Shown: positions 33,294 to 43,863, counted from the first letter of the stretch. The stretch is DNA of 64,000 nt from Mycobacterium sp. 050128 (GCF_036409155.1 NZ_JAZGLW010000001.1:1674001-1738000), one strand, 5' to 3'. Notes: generated by a model not told the origin, from the sequence alone. A program made the numbers and translations.

Positions 33294-35090
33294 TCAGTTC
33301 ACGCTCGGCAACGCCAGCGCCCCGTCCACCAACTCGTCGAAGCGATCCAGCGCAACCTCGGATTCGGCGTCGAGACCGCGCAGCGGTCCGCGATCGGCCA
33401 GATACCGCTGCGCGTAAAGCTGGGCCACCAGCGCCTTGCGCTCACCGCCGCGGGTCTCCCGCTCCCAGGCCGCCTGTTCGATCAACAGCGCCCCCGCGTA
33501 CACCTCGCCCATGAATTGGGCCAGCGGGTACAGCCGTGCCTCGGCGACGGTGCGGTCGAGTTTGGTCCAGGCCGTGATCGCGGCGTCGAGATCCTCAATC
33601 CGGCGGGCGACCAGGGCGGTGGTCTCGTCGTCATCGGAGACCGACACCGCGTCGTGCAACCGCGCCAACAATGCGTCGTGCGCCTGGGTCTGCTCGATGC
33701 CGCGGCGCACATCGAGACACAGGATGTTGTCGGGCCCCTCCCAAATCGTGTTCACCTGCGCGTCGCGCAAAAGCCTTGCCACCGGCCAGGTCTCGATGTA
33801 GCCGTTGCCGCCGTGGATCTCGATCGCATCGGAGGCCGCGGTGATCCCCAGCCGGCACACCTTGAGTTTGGTGACGGGCACCGCGATGCGCTGGCGCACG
33901 CTACGCGGCTGGCGATGGTTGGCAGCGCCGGTGCCGTCGAAAACCATTGCCTGCGCGGCCTCGACGTCGACGATCAGCTCGGCCAGTTTGCGTCGCATCA
34001 GCGGCTTGTCGATCAGCGCGCCGCCGAACGCGTGGCGCTGGCGCGCATAACACAGCGACTCGACCAGGGCGCGGCGCGCATTGCCCAGCCCGAACAACGC
34101 GATGCCCAGGCGCGCGGCGTTGGTCAGCTCCATCATCCGGCCCAGGCCCTTGCCGTCGGAGGGGCCCGAATCGCCGCTTGGCTTGTCCGACAACAGGAAC
34201 GCCTCGGCGTCGACGAACTCGACCTCGCCGGAGGCCACCGAGCGGGTGCCGAGCTTGTCCTTCAACCGCCGCACCCGCACGCCGTTGCGCGAACCGTCGC
34301 GGCGGGTGCGCAGCACCAGGAAGTTGGCGATGCCGCGGGTGGAGTCGGGCGCCCCCTCCGGTTTGGCCATCACCACGAACGCCTCGCCGGCACAGTTGGA
34401 CGCAAACCACTTGAATCCGTTCAACAGCCACGCTTGCCCGTTCTCGCCGCCTACGCGTCGAGCCGTCGTCTCCAGCATCCCGAGGTCGGAGCCGCCGGTG
34501 CGTTCGGTCAACAGCTGCGCGGTCTCGCCGGCCCACTCGCCGGAGGCGAACTTGGCCTGCACATACTCGGCTACGTCGGGCGGTGCGTAGGCGGCCACCA
34601 GCGACTGGACCATGCCGCCGCCGGTGCCCAGCGCGCAACCCATCCCGATGTCGGCCTGGTTGAGCAGATAGTTGGACGCGAACAGCGCCAGCCCGGAGCT
34701 CACCTTCGCCGAGCGCGCGTCGGTGCGCAGCGCCTGCTGAGCATCCAGCACCGCGCGCTTGGACTGGGTGAACGACGCCGGCATGACGACCTGGCTGACG
34801 TCGTGTCCCCACCGGTCGTAGCGCTCCAGCCGCGGCGGGTTGCGGTCCGTCTCGTCGGCCCAGCAGGCAACCGGGCCGCCCATCAGTTCGCCGATGCTGG
34901 TCAAATGTGGCTCTACGACGGCTAATTCGTCGGGCCGCAGGTAGTAGGCCATCGTGAACTGCAGCGTGGGGTCGGTCCGATACCAGTTCAGGCCGACCGC
35001 TCCGGTGTAATTGTCCGTCTGGTAGCGCCGCGACTTTTCCGGGGTGGAGAAGGGTAGCCGGTCCACGGCCTCAACGTCGTAGTCGCTCAT
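33294..35090 (-). CDS. fadE35: Acyl-CoA dehydrogenase FadE35 (AidB-like)
   Basis: 598 residues (M. tuberculosis FadE35 about 593). QSLVAAYAPPDVAEYVQAKF begins the helical domain. TERTGGSDLGMLETTA near residue 195 binds FAD/substrate. NAARLGIALFGLGNARRAL and ARQRHAFGGALIDKPLMRRKLAEL near 320-370 are core helices. GGNGYIETWPVARLLRDA near 430 is the family C-terminal signature, followed by NTIWEGPDNIL as in the AidB branch. It is larger than ordinary 380-residue acyl-CoA dehydrogenases. It lies on the opposite strand to accD4, downstream of the FHA gene by 73 bp and perhaps partly co-transcribed with it. Confidence 0.92.
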   Translation of the reverse strand: MSDYDVEAVDRLPFSTPEKSRRYQTDNYTGAVGLNWYRTDPTLQFTMAYYLRPDELAVVEPHLTSIGELMGGPVACWADETDRNPPRLERYDRWGHDVSQVVMPASFTQSKRAVLDAQQALRTDARSAKVSSGLALFASNYLLNQADIGMGCALGTGGGMVQSLVAAYAPPDVAEYVQAKFASGEWAGETAQLLTERTGGSDLGMLETTARRVGGENGQAWLLNGFKWFASNCAGEAFVVMAKPEGAPDSTRGIANFLVLRTRRDGSRNGVRVRRLKDKLGTRSVASGEVEFVDAEAFLLSDKPSGDSGPSDGKGLGRMMELTNAARLGIALFGLGNARRALVESLCYARQRHAFGGALIDKPLMRRKLAELIVDVEAAQAMVFDGTGAANHRQPRSVRQRIAVPVTKLKVCRLGITAASDAIEIHGGNGYIETWPVARLLRDAQVNTIWEGPDNILCLDVRRGIEQTQAHDALLARLHDAVSVSDDDETTALVARRIEDLDAAITAWTKLDRTVAEARLYPLAQFMGEVYAGALLIEQAAWERETRGGERKALVAQLYAQRYLADRGPLRGLDAESEVALDRFDELVDGALALPSVN

Positions 35091-35163
35091 TCCGCGACGG
35101 TATTACAGTCGGGGACTCCGGGTGAAGACACTGCGCCGACCGGCATTCGACGTGCCGCACGGT

Positions 35164-35604
35164 TCAGCTCTTCACCGGCCCGACAAGAAAGAGCAGACGG
35201 AAATTGCCGATCTGTATCTCGTCGCCGTCGCTGAGCACAGCCGAGTCGACAGGTTCGCGGTTGAGGTAGGTGCTGTTGAGGCTGCCGAGGTCGACGATGT
35301 GGAATCTGCCGCCTTCCCTGCGGAATTCGGCATGCCTGCGGCTGACCGTGATGTCGTCGAGGAAGACGTCGCTGGCTGGATGCCGGCCAACCGAGACGAC
35401 GGGCTGATCCAACCGAAACTGCGCTCCGGCATTGGGACCGCGCTTCACCACCAGCACGGCCACCCCGGTTCCCAACGTGCGCATGTCCTCGACGGCTGCC
35501 TCGGCGATCGCCGCCGAGTCGTCGAAGGCGCTGGGCCCGCCGTTGCGCAACGCGGCGGGCATCTTGGTGGTCCTTTGCGGGATGTGTTCTGCTGCCGCGG
35601 TCAT
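35164..35604 (-). CDS. GarA-like FHA-domain protein
   Basis: 146 residues. The C-terminal FHA domain (about 47-142) is very close to GarA: VLVVKRGPNAGAQFRLDQP, VGRHPASDVFLDDITVSRRHAEF with phosphothreonine-binding Arg, Ser and His, and LNSTYLNREPVDSA, where GarA has NGT. The 45-residue N-terminus (HIPQRTTKMPAAL) lacks GarA's ETTSVF phosphorylation motif, though a TT pair remains. GarA binds and inhibits 2-oxoglutarate dehydrogenase and glutamate dehydrogenase in a kinase-dependent way; this paralogue may bind phosphorylated partners with different control. The gene ends soon after the FHA domain. It lies 29 bp after the four-helix membrane gene, in what looks like a DosR-type operon. Confidence 0.87.
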   Translation of the reverse strand: MTAAAEHIPQRTTKMPAALRNGGPSAFDDSAAIAEAAVEDMRTLGTGVAVLVVKRGPNAGAQFRLDQPVVSVGRHPASDVFLDDITVSRRHAEFRREGGRFHIVDLGSLNSTYLNREPVDSAVLSDGDEIQIGNFRLLFLVGPVKS

Positions 35605-35633
35605 AGTTGTCTTTCGGCTCGATCAGGGCTGGA

Positions 35634-36101
35634 TCAGGCGGCTCGCGGTAGATGCGGACCGGCGCTCACGGCTCGTGGCTCCGGCCGACGCGGTACCGGG
35701 ACCCAGCCCACGTAGGTCAGGTACAGCCCCACCAGGGTGACTGCGAGGCAGAGCGCCATCCACCACCCCTGCGCACCGATCATGCTGTTGGCGACCGTCG
35801 CAAAGGCCTTGGGAAACGCGAAAAGAAGCAGGCCGCGCAGCGTGATGAGCCAGCCCGTCAGCGACACGATGATCGCCGCGGCGCCTTTCCAATATTGGTG
35901 GGCTGCCACGATGACAAGGCCGAAGGCCAGGATGAAGGCACCGGCCACCCACGACCACAGCGGGCTTGCCTCGAAGTCCGAAAGCACCGTCTGCATGTCC
36001 GACGCGCGCGCCACGGCCGTGATATCGACGATGACCAGGAACGGGCCGAGCACGCGGGCAAACATGCGTGTCTTGGCCTGCGCTTGCGGTGAAGCGTCCA
36101 T
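35634..36101 (-). CDS. Four-helix membrane protein of unknown function
   Basis: 155 residues from an ATG preceded by ACGGAGG; the frame is open further upstream but this start has the clear ribosome site. Four hydrophobic helices: LGPFLVIVDITAVARA, WVAGAFILAFGLVIVAAH, AAAIIVSLTGWLITLRGLLLF and WWMALCLAVTLVGLYLTYV, ending in a short basic tail. It is the first gene of a probable two-gene operon with the GarA-like FHA gene. Its start is about 75 bp from a DosR-like palindrome. I do not recognise a named family with confidence. Confidence 0.78.
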   Translation of the reverse strand: MDASPQAQAKTRMFARVLGPFLVIVDITAVARASDMQTVLSDFEASPLWSWVAGAFILAFGLVIVAAHQYWKGAAAIIVSLTGWLITLRGLLLFAFPKAFATVANSMIGAQGWWMALCLAVTLVGLYLTYVGWVPVPRRPEPRAVSAGPHLPRAA

Positions 36102-36164
36102 TGTTGTGCCTCCGTCTGGTGCTGGTTCTTCACATTCATCGCAGCATTCGACGGCAGTGCTGCG

Positions 36165-36184
36165 GTAGGGACGGAAGTCCCGTC
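36165..36184 (-). promoter_or_regulatory. Probable DosR (DevR) box, proximal to the membrane-FHA operon
   Basis: The core GGGACGGAAGTCCC at 36168-36181 matches the DosR consensus core GGGACTWWAGTCCC at 12 of 14 positions and is almost palindromic. It lies about 65-80 bp before the start of the leftward membrane gene, a normal DosR distance. Confidence 0.68.
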
Positions 36185-36223
36185 CGGCTGGGGCATTCGT
36201 AAGTGACCGGGCAGATGTCGTCC

Positions 36224-36243
36224 CTAGTGACTTACGGCCCTCG
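36224..36243 (+). promoter_or_regulatory. Second DosR-like box, proximal to the DUF1918 gene
   Basis: The core GTGACTTACGGCCC at 36227-36240 matches the DosR core at 11 of 14 positions. It sits about 60-75 bp before the rightward start at 36302. A nearby CGTAAGT (36198-36204) is the inverted copy of ACTTACG (36230-36236). Confidence 0.5.
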
Positions 36244-36301
36244 CCCGGCGTGTGGGCCGGGCGCATGATCGCCGAGAGGTCACAGACTGAGGGAGACGGC
36301 G

Positions 36302-36622
36302 ATGAAGGCCGAGGTGGGTGACTGGCTCGTGCTCAAGGGCACCACGACGGGGTCAGCGGATCAGCGGGGCTTGATCACGGCGGTGCGCGGGGCTGACGGC
36401 GCACCACCGTTTGTGGTGCGGTGGCTCGCCAGCGGCCATGAGACAACGGTGTTTCCGGGTTCGGATGCCATCGTCGTCACCGCGGCTGAGCAGCGGCGGT
36501 CCGACGAGCAGGTACGCGAACGGATAGCCGCAATACAGTCAGAACTGACGCATCACCATACGAGTGCGGACGTCGCGCCGACCGGCGGGTCTTACACCGG
36601 CGCGACGAACTCCGACGTGTAG
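36302..36622 (+). CDS. DUF1918 protein, Rv0569/Rv2302-like
   Basis: 106 residues. The first 65 carry the DUF1918 fold: KAEVGDWLVLKGTTTG, RGLITAVRGADGAPPFVVRW, and GHETTVFPGSDAIVV. A polar helix (RRSDEQVRERIAAIQSEL) and a short Thr/Gly tail follow. Family members Rv0569 (DosR regulon) and Rv2302 are small dormancy-linked proteins of unknown biochemistry, possibly nucleic-acid binding. The start is preceded by GAGGGAGACGGCG. It is divergent from the membrane-FHA operon and overlaps the 3' end of the next, opposite-strand gene by 31 bp. Confidence 0.85.
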   Translation: MKAEVGDWLVLKGTTTGSADQRGLITAVRGADGAPPFVVRWLASGHETTVFPGSDAIVVTAAEQRRSDEQVRERIAAIQSELTHHHTSADVAPTGGSYTGATNSDV

Positions 36623-37098
36623 AACTCGGCCGGATTCTGGGAGTGCGGATTCGGACGCTGGATAACGACCCAGACGCCCGTCGTGCCCGGCCGGATGGTG
36701 TCGGAAACGGTCATAGTTGCCCCGCCGGCCGCGTCGGTGTCCATACCGGAAAACGCGGTGCCGGGATCCCCGGGACCACAGCCACCCGACCCCGGCCGTG
36801 GTTCCTGAATCAAGCCGACGTCGAAATGGGTGCCCGGATCGGGCGCGTCCGACAAGTGCACCTCTGCAAACGCTTTCCCCCCGGCCGAATGAACAATGAC
36901 CGACCCCGTGCCCAGGGCGGATTGCGGCACCGCGGGGACGGTACTTATCAGGCTGAAATCGCAGCGCCGCAATTTGCTGTCTAACACAACCGTTGTCCCG
37001 GCTTCGGCCCCCGCCGTGGTGATCCCCGCGGTCACCACCGTCGACATGGCCGCGGTGAACGCGGCCCCGTATGCGGCGCGGCATGTCCGTGTGTACAT
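36592..37098 (-). CDS. Small secreted protein of unknown function
   Basis: 168 residues starting MYTRTCRAAYGAAFTAAM; a start at 37137 would add 13 residues and is less likely to give a signal peptide. The N-terminus is a signal-like segment to about residue 32 (GITTAGAEAGTTVVLDSK). The mature part is beta-rich, with one probable disulphide (RRCDF, GGCGPGD), and ends NPHSQNPAEFYTSEFVAPV. I do not recognise the family. The 31-bp tail-to-tail overlap with the DUF1918 gene could give antisense effects. Confidence 0.65.
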   Translation of the reverse strand: MYTRTCRAAYGAAFTAAMSTVVTAGITTAGAEAGTTVVLDSKLRRCDFSLISTVPAVPQSALGTGSVIVHSAGGKAFAEVHLSDAPDPGTHFDVGLIQEPRPGSGGCGPGDPGTAFSGMDTDAAGGATMTVSDTIRPGTTGVWVVIQRPNPHSQNPAEFYTSEFVAPV

Positions 37099-37288
37099 AA
37101 GGTCCCCGATCCCTCCCTGCTGTGTTACCCCAATCACAGCGGAGTAGATATTGACCTTTATTTGCTGAATTTAAACCAATTCACCGAATTACTGCGACGT
37201 CAATTTAATGCTTTATTCGACCGGTGACTAATTACTCATTCCGCATTTCGTAGAAGCCTTGCAACGCAGGCGGTTTCGTCAGGCCTAT
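37099..37288. other. AT-rich intergenic segment beyond embB
   Basis: About 190 bp between the start of the secreted-protein gene and the stop of embB, both on the minus strand. From 37140 to about 37235 the base composition is clearly AT-rich compared with the rest (GACCTTTATTTGCTGAATTT). It must hold the promoter of the secreted-protein gene. No terminator hairpin was found after embB. Confidence 0.5.
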
Positions 37289-40200
37289 TTACGGCTTGAT
37301 CCGGATCTGCCCGGGCGACCACCATCCGGTGCGGGTCGCGGTGCCCAAGTCGAGCTGGGCAGGCTGGGCGTCGGCGATCGTGTCGAACCTGCGCAACGAC
37401 CCCCAGTCGCGGCCCCAGTCGTGGGACAGGTAGGTCGACATCACATGGGCGCGCAGCAGCAAGTCGGTGATGCCCAGCAGGCCGCCGTTGACGCCGTCCT
37501 GCCAGGTGTCGGTGTCCTGCTTCTTGGCCGTGTAGTCCGGCGTGATCCGGAACTTCGGAATCTCGGTGACACCGTTGACATGGAGCATCGGCTGCTGGCA
37601 CGGGAACGCCAGCCCGACCGCCCAGTCCATCAGCACCGGCTGCGTCGAGCCGACGTACTCCTGCAACGAGCGCAGCTCCGGCACCCGCGGCGGGGTCACC
37701 GCGATCCAGTCTTCCGGCGTCAGCGACAGGTCCTCGGCCACCACCCGGACCGCGACCGCGTCGGCGGGCATCGCCGAGCGCGCGAAGCGCAGATTGCGCC
37801 ACACCTTCGGCTGCTCTCCGTAGAGGTCATACGGCACCAGCCGGCCGCCCGGCTGCACGGCGCCGCCGGGTCCGGGCATACCGAATTCCAGTTCCACGGT
37901 CTGCCCGGTGGTGTGGTGGTGCAGGATGCTGTTGCCGGCGATCGCGCCCGCGGCGGTTACCACCACCAGTGGATGCCCGGCGTCCGGCTTCGGCAGCTGG
38001 TACCACGCCGAGGTGAGCCTGCTCTGCTGTTGCGGGCCGCTGGTGTAGCTGCCGGCCACCGGCACCTGCGCGGGGTTCAGCCCGTAGGGCAACGGGAGCA
38101 ATGAGCCGTTGATGCCCGGCGCCGTAAGCTTCGTCGGCCCGTACCAGTCGTAGTCGGTACCGGGCTGCGGGACCGCGGTCTCCCGCACGGCTTCGGCCAG
38201 GGTGCGTTCCGGTATTCCGTTGGGGCTGAATCCCGTTGGGTTCACTCCACCCAGCGCCCCCAAGGGACCGTAATCACCCGGCTCGGCGGTTTTGACGGGC
38301 GCCATGAAGCCGGCGTTGCTGTCCGGCTCGACGAGCACGTCGTCGGCCAGCCCGCAGCCGCCGCTGAATTCGCGCAGGTTGTCCCAGGCATTGGAGTAGG
38401 TGGGGTACTGACGCACGATGCCGGCCGTCATCGACGCGATGAACACCAGCGCCATGAAGCCCGCCGCGATCGGGATCGGCGCCGCCGTCAGTGCCCGCGC
38501 CAGCCGGCCCTCGCCATGGCTCGGGTCGGCGAAGTGTAACCACGCCGCGTACACCGCGGTAATCGCGAAGAGTGCGAAAAATATTGTGCTGATTGAGATT
38601 CCGCCGACCTTCGGCATCGAACTGTTGAACGGCACGCCGTAGCTCGAGACGTACCACCATCCGTTGGTGGTGGCGAAGCACAGGGCCAACACGAACATCA
38701 GCGCCGCCAGGAACGCCATGCGGTTGCGCGACCAGCGCAACACCTTCGGCGACACCAGCACCGTCGTCAGGGCGGCCATCGCCGCGCCCACCGCGGCGAA
38801 CAGCCCGAAGTGGTGAACCCACTTGGTCGGGGTGAACATCAGGAAGAACATGGTGCCGAAGATGACACCCATCAGCCGCCAAGCCGGCCCGCGTGCCACT
38901 CCGGGAACTCGCTTGCGCCGCAACATGATGAATACCGCGGTGAACAAGCACAGCGCCGTGACCAGGAAGCCGAACCGGCGCGACAGCGAACCGTCGACGG
39001 TCGGCAGGATCAGGTAGTAGTAGCGCAGGTTCTCGGTGTACCAGGCCTGGCTGGGCCCGATGTCGGTGCGAATCCTGGTGGCTTCCAACACCGTTGACAG
39101 CGTCTGATCGGCGAACACCACCGTGAGGATCACGAAACCAGCGGCCAGCATCGGCGCTACCAGCGGCCAGGTCCCGACCAGGCGATGCCGTTTCACCAGA
39201 ATTCGCAGGATCGGGCGACCACCGGCAACCAGCGCGGCCACCGCGATCAGCCCGGTCGGCTGCACGCCCAGGGTGAACGCCGCGGTGACCACGGCCAGTG
39301 CCGCCGGGGTAAGCCGCGAGGCGCACATGGAGCGCTCGATCAGCACCCAGGTCAGCAGTGAACCCAGCGCGATGATCGGCTCGGGCCGCAGACCGTTGTC
39401 GAACGGCATCCACGCGGTCAGCAGAACCAGGCCCGCCGCCCAGTTCGCCGCCTTGCTCGACGTGACCGCGGGCCCCAACCGGGGCAGCACCTCACGCGAC
39501 AGCAGCAGCCAGCACACCAGCCCGGCGATCAAGTCGGGCAGTCGCATCCACAAACTGTCGTCGCTGACGTGGGTCATCAGCGCCAGCAAGTTGTAGTACC
39601 AACCGAACGGATCTTCCGGGCTGCCGAACCAGCGGAAGTAGTTGGACATGTAGCCGGCATGGTCGGCGACCCTGGCCATGCCCAGGATGTAGCCGTCGTC
39701 CGACGAGTTCGCCCCGATCACATGCCACAGCACGAATCCGAAGATCACCGTGGCGTCGGCCAGGGTGAACTTCTTCCAGCGCGTCGGAATCCACCGCTGC
39801 ATCCGGCGGCCGTCGAGCTGATCGAGCCGCCACAGCGCGACCAGCGAGACAATAGTGGACAGGATAGCGCCCACCATCGCCAGCAGCTTCAATGTCGTTG
39901 GGGTGGTGGAGAACCGGGTGTCGATGGTCGCCGAGAACTTCAGTCCCGGCGGCGCGGGACCGGTCAGGTCGGTAAACACGCCGACGATCTGCGGGCGCAG
40001 GTTGGGATCGTTGAAGCCTCCGCCGAGCGGCTTACCGGCCGGGTCGGTCAACCCGACGAAAGTAGCGAAAGTGCCTGCGCGGGTGGAGGTTATCTCGACG
40101 CGCTGGCACTGGCCCCCCTCCACTTGCTCGCGCGAGGCGCTCGCGATGACCACGTTGCGGTCTGTCACGTCGACGCGCTTGGCGTTGACGACGACGAACA

Positions 40201-40525
40201 GCGCGTTGAGTGCGGCGTCCTTACCCTTCTTTGGTGCGGTGCTCAGCACCACGCCGCCCTCGGGAGGCAATCCGCGCACCGCGCTGCACGGCACCGTCGC
40301 CGTCACGTCGACCGGGCTCAGTGAAATGAGTGGAGCCGTAACGCTATTCAGTTGGCCGTTTTGCGGCCAGTTCAGCATCGCGGTGGTCTGCACCACCGGC
40401 AGCAACGGTGTGGCGACCGACAGTACGAAGCCGATCAGCCCGGCGATCGTGGCCACCAACCGGGTGACGCGGACGTTGTCGCGGGTGCGGCCGGCCGCTT
40501 GTGCCTGGTGTTCGATGACGCTCAC
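37289..40525 (-). CDS. embB: Arabinosyltransferase EmbB
   Basis: 1078 residues (M. tuberculosis EmbB 1098). It adds arabinofuranose from decaprenyl-phospho-arabinose, with EmbA, to build the hexa-arabinan ends of arabinogalactan. There is an N-terminal helix, a jelly-roll periplasmic domain, a GT-C core with about 15 helices, and a C-terminal carbohydrate-binding domain. The GT-C acidic motif is [19 protein letters not shown]. Met283 (codon 39677-39679) is the residue equivalent to Met306, the main ethambutol-resistance site, and here it is the wild-type Met. Its start overlaps the embA stop (ATGA), so the two are translationally coupled. Confidence 0.95.
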   Translation of the reverse strand: MSVIEHQAQAAGRTRDNVRVTRLVATIAGLIGFVLSVATPLLPVVQTTAMLNWPQNGQLNSVTAPLISLSPVDVTATVPCSAVRGLPPEGGVVLSTAPKKGKDAALNALFVVVNAKRVDVTDRNVVIASASREQVEGGQCQRVEITSTRAGTFATFVGLTDPAGKPLGGGFNDPNLRPQIVGVFTDLTGPAPPGLKFSATIDTRFSTTPTTLKLLAMVGAILSTIVSLVALWRLDQLDGRRMQRWIPTRWKKFTLADATVIFGFVLWHVIGANSSDDGYILGMARVADHAGYMSNYFRWFGSPEDPFGWYYNLLALMTHVSDDSLWMRLPDLIAGLVCWLLLSREVLPRLGPAVTSSKAANWAAGLVLLTAWMPFDNGLRPEPIIALGSLLTWVLIERSMCASRLTPAALAVVTAAFTLGVQPTGLIAVAALVAGGRPILRILVKRHRLVGTWPLVAPMLAAGFVILTVVFADQTLSTVLEATRIRTDIGPSQAWYTENLRYYYLILPTVDGSLSRRFGFLVTALCLFTAVFIMLRRKRVPGVARGPAWRLMGVIFGTMFFLMFTPTKWVHHFGLFAAVGAAMAALTTVLVSPKVLRWSRNRMAFLAALMFVLALCFATTNGWWYVSSYGVPFNSSMPKVGGISISTIFFALFAITAVYAAWLHFADPSHGEGRLARALTAAPIPIAAGFMALVFIASMTAGIVRQYPTYSNAWDNLREFSGGCGLADDVLVEPDSNAGFMAPVKTAEPGDYGPLGALGGVNPTGFSPNGIPERTLAEAVRETAVPQPGTDYDWYGPTKLTAPGINGSLLPLPYGLNPAQVPVAGSYTSGPQQQSRLTSAWYQLPKPDAGHPLVVVTAAGAIAGNSILHHHTTGQTVELEFGMPGPGGAVQPGGRLVPYDLYGEQPKVWRNLRFARSAMPADAVAVRVVAEDLSLTPEDWIAVTPPRVPELRSLQEYVGSTQPVLMDWAVGLAFPCQQPMLHVNGVTEIPKFRITPDYTAKKQDTDTWQDGVNGGLLGITDLLLRAHVMSTYLSHDWGRDWGSLRRFDTIADAQPAQLDLGTATRTGWWSPGQIRIKP

Positions 40526-43500
40526 GGTAGTGCCCGAATCGGTCCCTGCCGGCTCCAGCCGTTCACGGTCATCACACCCTGTTCGACGACGGCGTTAGGC
40601 GCCAGATCACTGGGCACCAATGGGTAATACTGCTCGACCGACCCCCAGTCGCGATACCAGTCCCCGCGCAGGTAGGTCGAGATCGTCGACGTCCGCAACA
40701 GCGTCTGGGTGAACAGGAACGGGCCACCGGCCTCGCCGGCCTGCCACCCGTTCGACGACGCCGCCGTCTGTTTGTGGTCGGGAAGGATGCGGTACCCCGG
40801 AAGTTCGGCAACGCCAAGGTGTTCGGCGAACGGCCGCTGGCATGGGAAGTTCGCCCCGGTGGCGATGTCCATCAGCACGGGGGTCTGTGACCCCATCAGC
40901 TGCTGCAGGGTCTTCAGCACCGGGACCCGCGGCGGCGTGAACGCGAACCACTGATCCTCGCTGAGGTTCGGGTCGTAGGCGACGATGCGCGCCACGTTCG
41001 CCTCCGGCGGCGCCCAGGTCAGCGGGAACCGCAGATTGCGCCACGCCGGCTCGGGTCCGATGTCGATCGGCTGCACCTCCGTCAGCGGCTGGGTGGTTCC
41101 GTCGGGACGGGTGACACCCCACTGCAGTTTCAGCGACTGCCCGTAGGTGAAGGTGCCGTCCTCTTTGTAAGACCAGATGGCGCCCGCGGCGGAGACCACC
41201 ACCAGCGGCCGCTCCGGTGTGCGCGGCGGCAGCTGATACCAGGACGAGGTGGCGGTGGCCGACAGTGAATTCTCGCCGTAGCTGCCCATCACCGGCGTGC
41301 GGGCCGGGTCGAGGCCGAACGGTAGCGCCACGTTCGACCCGTTGACTCCGATCGGGCCTTTCCCGCCGGCGGTGCCCGCGGAGTCACTCATGGCGGCGTT
41401 GGGCTTGTTCGGTGATGCGTCGGAATTCACCACGCCCGGTTTGGTCACCACCGGGTACGACCTCAGGTCGTCACCGACCCCGTCGGGTTTGAATCCGACG
41501 GGATTGCTGCCGCCGAGTGGGCCGTCGGGTCCGAACGTCTGGCCGCCAACCGGCTGCAGCAGGCCGACATTGGGGTCGGGTTCGGTCAGCACGTCGTCGG
41601 CCATCGCGCAGCTGGTGTTCGAGAGCCCGGAACTGAGCGCGGCCAGGTTGGCCTTGGCGGTGGTGTAGAGCGGGTAGCGGAACACCGCGCCCTTGGCCAG
41701 CGAGCCGACCTCGCCGAGCACCATGATCGTCGCGACGATCAACAGGGGAGTGGCCGCCAGCACGCGGTTGCGCCGGCTCTCCTTGATCTCGGTGTGCCCG
41801 GTGTAGTCCATGCGGAAGTGCAGCCAGGCGGCCAGCAGTCCGGTCGCGATCGACATCGCCAGGAACATCGACGTCACCGGGTGACTGGCGACGACGGGCT
41901 GGATGTCGAACCACGGCACCCCGTAGTTGCCGACGTAGAACCAGCCGTTGATGCCCGAGGTCGCCCAGGCCAGCAGGAACAGCAGGGCCGTCACATACAG
42001 CGCCAGGTTGCGGCGGCTGTGCAGGCCGATCCGGGAGAAGGCGAACGCGGTGACCGCGCCGAGCGCGCCGGCCAGACTGGCAAACGCACCGAATTGCACC
42101 GCCCACTTCGTCGGCGTGAATGTCAGCAGGAGCAGGCCGAGTGCGGTGGTGCCGATCAGCCGCCAGGCCGGTCCGCTGGCCAACCCCTGGACCCGGCCGC
42201 GGCGCAGCAGCACCACCAGCATGCCGAACAGGCAGAGGAACAGCACCAGGACGGCGAAGCGTCGCGCCATCGACCCGTCGGGGTTGGACTCGACCGTGAG
42301 GAAGTAGTAGCGCAGCCAATCCTGGTACCACGCGATCGTCGGCCCGACCTTGTATTTGATGCGGGCCGACTCGGCGACCGTGGCCAGCGTCTGGCTGCGG
42401 AACACCACCACCAGGATCAGCGATAGCGATGCCGCCAGCACGGCCAGCGGTGCTAGCAGGCCGTCGGTCGCCCGCCGACGCCGGATGATCGTCGCGATGG
42501 CGCGCGCTCCGGTCAGCAGCGCCGCGACGGCGATCAGGCCCTGGGGCGCCAACGTCACGGTGAGCATCGCGACCACGATGGCCACCGCGGCGGGGGCCAG
42601 CCGCTGCAGCGCGATCGCACGCTCCACCAGCATCCAGGTGACGATCACACCGAGCGCGATCAGCGGCTCGGGGCGCAGGCCGTTGTTGAACGGCAGCCAC
42701 GCGGCCAAAAACACCACGCCGCCGGTGAGCACCGCCACCGTGTTGGATCCCAGCCCGCCCTTGCCGGGCCCCAGCCGGCGCAGCCCCCAATGGCTGATCA
42801 CCAGCCAGCATGCGATCCCGGCCAGCGTGGCCGGCAGCCGCATCCACACCCCGGCGGTGCTGACCGACGCCAGCTTGGACAGGACGGCGAGATACCAGTC
42901 GAACGGCGCCTCGGTGGTGCCGAAGTAGCGGTAGTAGTTGGCCACGTAACCGGCCTTCGGGGCCACTCGCGCGATGGTCAGGTTGTAGCCGTCGTCGGAC
43001 GAGGTGGCGCCGATGACGTGCCACACCAGCAGCGTGGCGATCACGCCCACGTCGCTCAGCCAAGTGGCCCAGCCGATCCGCCACCAGTTGGCCCGTCGCT
43101 CACGCGGGCGGTGCCGGGACAGCGTGGGGGCACCTCCCGCTTGCGGGGGAGCGACCGGGGAGCGCCAGTTGACCAGGGCGCCGCCGCGGCTGTGGCGATC
43201 GAGCATGGCCAGCGCGACAATGGCGACCAGGACGGCCAGTACGCCGGCACCCATCACCAGCTTCTTCAGGGCAGTCGGCGCCGTGATGAATCGGGTGTCG
43301 ATGTCGACCCGGGCCGACAGCCCCGGCTGCGGCGCGACCTTCAGGTCGGTGAAAATGCCGCCCACCTGCGGCTTCTTCTCGGCGGACAGGATTCCGCCGG
43401 CGCCCGGGATGCCGACGAAGTCCGCGCCCGCCGCGCGGGCGTCGGCCCAGACGTGCAGCACGCTGCAGGCGCCTGCGGCGATGGCCGATCGCTTGGCCAC

Positions 43501-43863
43501 CGCGGCCACGGTATCGCGGAACGCGACGACGACCACGTCCTTATCGGCGCGGACGAACAGGCCGTTCTTGCCCGGGTCCACGCCGCCGGTCGGCAACGTC
43601 GAGACCACTAATCCGCCGCTGTCGGGCAGGGTGGCCATCGCCGGGCAGGGAATGGAGATGTCGAGGGCCCGCGGCGCCCCGGATACCAGGGGCGAGGTGA
43701 TCTGGGTGATGTGCCCGTCGATCGTGCCCTGCGGCCACGCGATAGTCGCCGTGGTCTGCTTGACCGGGAGTAACGGCACAACGAGGCACAACAGCAGGCC
43801 CGCGAGCCCGGCGACGACGGCGACTAAGCGCAGGATCGGCTGCGGTCGCTCGTCGTGGGGCAC
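40522..43863 (-). CDS. embA: Arabinosyltransferase EmbA
   Basis: 1113 residues from GTG ([19 protein letters not shown]); M. tuberculosis EmbA is 1094. Partner of EmbB in arabinan branching. The GT-C loop motif is [19 protein letters not shown] near residue 285, and the C-terminal module ends in [14 protein letters not shown]. The region near residue 240 ([20 protein letters not shown]) looks inserted relative to other EmbA proteins and coincides with a short DNA repeat shared with aftA. It is divergent from embR, with 147 bp between starts, and coupled to embB. embC is not adjacent, unlike in M. tuberculosis. Confidence 0.94.
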   Translation of the reverse strand: MPHDERPQPILRLVAVVAGLAGLLLCLVVPLLPVKQTTATIAWPQGTIDGHITQITSPLVSGAPRALDISIPCPAMATLPDSGGLVVSTLPTGGVDPGKNGLFVRADKDVVVVAFRDTVAAVAKRSAIAAGACSVLHVWADARAAGADFVGIPGAGGILSAEKKPQVGGIFTDLKVAPQPGLSARVDIDTRFITAPTALKKLVMGAGVLAVLVAIVALAMLDRHSRGGALVNWRSPVAPPQAGGAPTLSRHRPRERRANWWRIGWATWLSDVGVIATLLVWHVIGATSSDDGYNLTIARVAPKAGYVANYYRYFGTTEAPFDWYLAVLSKLASVSTAGVWMRLPATLAGIACWLVISHWGLRRLGPGKGGLGSNTVAVLTGGVVFLAAWLPFNNGLRPEPLIALGVIVTWMLVERAIALQRLAPAAVAIVVAMLTVTLAPQGLIAVAALLTGARAIATIIRRRRATDGLLAPLAVLAASLSLILVVVFRSQTLATVAESARIKYKVGPTIAWYQDWLRYYFLTVESNPDGSMARRFAVLVLFLCLFGMLVVLLRRGRVQGLASGPAWRLIGTTALGLLLLTFTPTKWAVQFGAFASLAGALGAVTAFAFSRIGLHSRRNLALYVTALLFLLAWATSGINGWFYVGNYGVPWFDIQPVVASHPVTSMFLAMSIATGLLAAWLHFRMDYTGHTEIKESRRNRVLAATPLLIVATIMVLGEVGSLAKGAVFRYPLYTTAKANLAALSSGLSNTSCAMADDVLTEPDPNVGLLQPVGGQTFGPDGPLGGSNPVGFKPDGVGDDLRSYPVVTKPGVVNSDASPNKPNAAMSDSAGTAGGKGPIGVNGSNVALPFGLDPARTPVMGSYGENSLSATATSSWYQLPPRTPERPLVVVSAAGAIWSYKEDGTFTYGQSLKLQWGVTRPDGTTQPLTEVQPIDIGPEPAWRNLRFPLTWAPPEANVARIVAYDPNLSEDQWFAFTPPRVPVLKTLQQLMGSQTPVLMDIATGANFPCQRPFAEHLGVAELPGYRILPDHKQTAASSNGWQAGEAGGPFLFTQTLLRTSTISTYLRGDWYRDWGSVEQYYPLVPSDLAPNAVVEQGVMTVNGWSRQGPIRALP
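43124..43156. repeat. Short GC-rich repeat inserted in embA
   Basis: The 15-bp core GGGGGCACCTCCCGC (43126-43140) occurs identically in aftA at 51504-51518. Here it is followed by TTGCGGGGGAG, giving a small hairpin (CCCGC/GCGGG). It adds an in-frame Pro/Ala/Gly segment. Confidence 0.65.

Noticed and set aside
37093..37107. Third DosR-like site upstream of the secreted-protein gene
   Set aside because: Only one half-site (GGGAC) is conserved, and it overlaps the start codon, which is not a workable activator position.
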